Positions 54,386 to 56,039 of a stretch of DNA of 56,039 nucleotides are shown in pieces. The notes under the pieces were generated by a model that was not told the DNA's origin, ran no database searches, and saw only the letters and a program-made list of their open reading frames with translations. Each line of letters opens with the position of its first letter. Positions within the stretch are counted from its first letter, which is position 1. Position numbers and translations under genes: made by a program. Source of the DNA: Bacteroidaceae bacterium (GTDB lineage Bacteria > Bacteroidota > Bacteroidia > Bacteroidales > Bacteroidaceae); assembly GCA_017472635.1 (NCBI GenBank), contig JAFUPU010000042.1, forward strand, positions 1 through 56,039, written 5' to 3'.

Positions 54386-54743
54386 TAAAAATGTAGGGGA
54401 GGCATATCTCTCATGGTGGAAAAGATATAATGGGAACAGTCATTCTGAAACAGAAATACATTGGAGCTATGGGATGACTATTCTTGGGGATCCAACTATC
54501 AATTTAAGGCATGAGGTTCGTAACTTCTGCGAAAGTGAACTCACACTAAACAGTTTTCCTGATGACAATCAATCAAATTTGATTATGTACAAAGCAGCAC
54601 AAAGTATATATGTTTCTGGTCAATTCATAATACCAGAAGGAGTTCATGTCATATTTGATGCCCCCGAAGTTGTTTTCGGGGATAATTTTTCATGCCCAAT
54701 CGGTGCTTCTTTTGAAACTCGCAACGAAGGATGTAAGCTATAG
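54300..54743 (+). CDS. Chimeric secreted protein: signal peptide plus tail of a C25-like protease
   Basis: A 147-residue protein. Residues 1-28 equal those of the gene at 52827. From about residue 30 onward the sequence (AYLSWWKRYNGNSHSETEI, then WSYGMTILGDPTINLRHE) matches the end of a caspase-fold C25-like peptidase domain, as in LLGDPEMPVW of the gene at 48048. It continues as a stack-type beta domain (YVSGQFIIPEGVHVIFDAPE, then GASFETRNEG). Catalytic His and Cys parts are missing, as is the type A sorting domain. It is likely a remnant of a larger protease gene with its middle deleted and the leader replaced. It could still be secreted, but activity as a protease is excluded. Confidence 0.72.
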   Translation: MKHILLTLTFLLGISQVHAQGLTEFSITGKNVGEAYLSWWKRYNGNSHSETEIHWSYGMTILGDPTINLRHEVRNFCESELTLNSFPDDNQSNLIMYKAAQSIYVSGQFIIPEGVHVIFDAPEVVFGDNFSCPIGASFETRNEGCKL

Positions 54744-54973
54744 GAACTCCAATGTAAAGACAAAAGAGCATAAAAAGCTTCATAACTAAAATATTCCACT
54801 GAAAAGTGTGAGTCTTCTAATATTTTATTTGTATTTTTGCCATGTCAACCAAGGAAATTCTGTTTTTTACAACATATAGTTAAGTAATCTTTTGACATGG
54901 TAAAATCTTGGGCTGCTTTTGCAGTTCAGAAACTTACAAAAAATAAGTATTATATAATTAAGGTCGTAAAAAA
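54744..54973 (+). promoter_or_regulatory. Leader region upstream of the third secreted protein gene
   Basis: This 230-bp gap contains no gene. It contains a box TATTTTTG (54832-54839) that fits TAnnTTTG. After it CCATGTCAA (54840-54848) and TTGACATGG (54892-54900) form a 9-bp inverted repeat with a 43-base loop. The gap's length and palindrome suggest a structured 5' leader before the gene at 54974, but no known riboswitch is recognised. Confidence 0.4.
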
Positions 54974-55858
54974 ATGATAAAAATGAAACAAACAGTATGT
55001 ATCTGTATAAGTTTATTGCTATGTTGCGAGATATTCTCTCAAAATGAACAAATTATCTTCCCGAACGGAATGGAGTGGAAAGAAGTAGTAGTAGAATTGG
55101 GGATGCCGATAGACACCACATATTACAATCTGTATACAGTGGATAAAGATACTATCATCAACAATACGGCATATAAAAAAATTCTGCTCAATGGAAAATA
55201 TGCGGATATAAGTATCCGAGAACATGCAGGAATCGTATGGGTACATACAAAAGAGTATCCACATGAATTTAAATTGTATGACTTCAATTGGGAGAAGACT
55301 TCTTCTATCAGAATTGAATATCTTCGCGAAAAAGAGGAAGGTATAGAAATGCAAGAAACGGAACTCGACACAAATTATGAAACTGTTTATGTAGCAGGGA
55401 AAGAATACCAGTATCTTTCTAACAACGATTTTGTTATGATACGCAACATTGGTAGGGTTTCAGAGTTAAATAGAAACAGCTGTATACTTGGATATAAAGT
55501 GCCGGAGGTCATATTGCCAGGATTGACATATTGGAAAGTGCTTTGGATTAAACGTGATGGGAATATTATCTTTTCTTCCGACAAGTCGGAAGAATGGATA
55601 GGAGAAATTCCAAACATAATAAAAAATACACAGTATCCTAATTTGCATATCAATTCTTTTGCTTCCACCCTACACTTCACCTCCCCTACCGCCACCCGGG
55701 TTGAGCTTTATACCCTCGATGCCGTAAAGGTGGGTGAAGCAACCTTTGCCGGTGGAGAGGCTGTATTGGAAGCCCCCCATGCTCCTGCCGCTTACCTCTA
55801 TATTGTCACCTATCCCGACGGACACCGCGAGAGCGGAAAGGTGATGGTCGAAGATTAA
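54974..55858 (+). CDS. T9SS-secreted protein with type A sorting domain (third member)
   Basis: A 294-residue protein with signal peptide (KQTVCICISLLLCCEIFSQ; an in-frame ATG at 54983 gives a shorter version). The middle part is distantly related to that of 52827: DTIINNTAYKKILLNGKYAD recalls DTVINGQTWKKFFRDTAYYG. It is shorter and has no second segment. The last 65 residues are nearly identical to the sorting domain of that gene. The function is not known; cell-surface exposure through T9SS is expected. A terminator follows at 55864. Confidence 0.8.
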   Translation: MIKMKQTVCICISLLLCCEIFSQNEQIIFPNGMEWKEVVVELGMPIDTTYYNLYTVDKDTIINNTAYKKILLNGKYADISIREHAGIVWVHTKEYPHEFKLYDFNWEKTSSIRIEYLREKEEGIEMQETELDTNYETVYVAGKEYQYLSNNDFVMIRNIGRVSELNRNSCILGYKVPEVILPGLTYWKVLWIKRDGNIIFSSDKSEEWIGEIPNIIKNTQYPNLHINSFASTLHFTSPTATRVELYTLDAVKVGEATFAGGEAVLEAPHAPAAYLYIVTYPDGHRESGKVMVED

Positions 55859-55863
55859 ATTTG
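55676..55863 (+). repeat. Sorting-domain repeat block, copy 2
   Basis: Partner of 54084-54271, with four differences in 188 bp. The shared block extends five bases beyond the stop codon. Confidence 0.92.
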
Positions 55864-55905
55864 TAGCACACAGATAATGTGAGAATGTTTCTTATTTGTG
55901 TGCTA
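55864..55905 (+). terminator. Rho-independent-like terminator of the third secreted protein gene
   Basis: A 14-bp stem (55864-55877 with 55892-55905, one G-U pair) begins five bases after the stop and is followed by an A/T-rich stretch without a perfect T-run. Confidence 0.75.
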
Positions 55906-55967
55906 TATTTATAAAGTGTTAATTAAAATTAAAACGGGGGGGTAAATATTTATCGGAATATATTTGT

Positions 55968-55975
55968 TAACTTTG
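55968..55975 (+). promoter_or_regulatory. Bacteroidales -7 promoter box of a gene continuing beyond the window
   Basis: TAACTTTG followed by CCCAC fits TAnnTTTG and lies 21 bp before the ATG at 55997. Upstream a run of seven G (55936-55942) lies between the preceding terminator and the promoter. Confidence 0.65.
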
Positions 55976-55996
55976 CCCACGAACCGGAAAAGAGAT

Positions 55997-56039
55997 ATGA
56001 ATCAAGAATTATTAATTAAACTAACGTTCTATGAAGACA
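55997..56039 (+). CDS. Start of a gene cut by the window end
   Basis: An ATG at 55997 opens a frame (MNQELLIKLTFYED) that runs to the last base of the window. It has a promoter box at the proper distance. With 14 residues the family cannot be recognised. A second ATG at 56031 in another frame is less well placed. Confidence 0.5.
   Translation, partial: MNQELLIKLTFYED

Noticed and set aside
1-56039. tRNA and rRNA genes
   Set aside because: I looked in the gene-free gaps for cloverleaf-like TTCGA arms with CCA ends and for rRNA words and found none; a covariance-model scan would be needed to exclude them fully.

Overview
The window looks like chromosome from a member of the order Bacteroidales. 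Upstream of many genes I see the Bacteroidales-type promoter (TTTG near -33, TAnnTTTG near -7). The gene content agrees: bifunctional L-fucokinase/fucose-1-phosphate guanylyltransferase (fkp), a uppS-bamA-ompH-murI envelope operon, class III ribonucleotide reductase, a succinate/acetate CoA-transferase, and secreted proteins with type IX secretion (T9SS) sorting domains. I cannot assign a genus. No rRNA, tRNA, CRISPR array, transposase or recombinase gene was seen.

Layout. 1-818 is gene-free and repeat-rich. 819-8478 holds an M16 peptidase, a CPBP membrane protease and two divergent LTA-synthase-like membrane sulfatases. 8682-16909 is an envelope-biogenesis run on the + strand (DUF6242-type lipoprotein, DUF6089-type outer-membrane protein, uppS, bamA, three ompH/skp genes, murI). 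A second M16 peptidase (17126-18541) sits between two related direct repeats, followed by a PfkB sugar kinase. 20003-30071 is a lipid A/LPS-core-like locus: a GT90-LpxL fusion, GT2 and GT4 glycosyltransferases, an EptA-type transferase and a stand-alone LpxL acyltransferase. 30553-42813 is mostly housekeeping: CoA-transferase, fkp, nrdG/nrdD behind a cobalamin riboswitch, luxS, mtnN and a YfhO-like membrane protein. 43087-55858 is a secretion-related accessory region: a TPR/coiled-coil regulator-like lipoprotein divergent from a small secreted protein, a T9SS protein with an S74-like chaperone domain, an acyltransferase, a 1560-residue C25 (gingipain-type) peptidase with FG-GAP repeats, and three related small secreted proteins. 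The window ends just inside a further gene.

The most striking observation is at 23281-25274. A 16-bp inverted repeat bounds a segment of about 2 kb carrying a promoter, one complete GT4 gene and the first two thirds of a second GT4 gene. The missing last third lies just outside the left repeat, on the opposite strand and in matching frame. Flipping the segment would rebuild a GT4 of about 325 residues and place promoter, GT4, GT4, GT2 and GT90-LpxL in one continuous leftward operon. In the orientation given here, the promoter reads rightward into a GT90 tail, GT2, GT4 and eptA. This is either a phase-variable switch between two glycan operons or a fixed inversion scar.

A second theme is module shuffling among the secreted proteins at 52793-55863. 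Two genes share an almost identical 120-bp leader and signal-peptide block, and two share a 188-bp sorting-domain block with four differences. The middle gene appears to be a chimera of that signal peptide with the tail of a C25-like protease.
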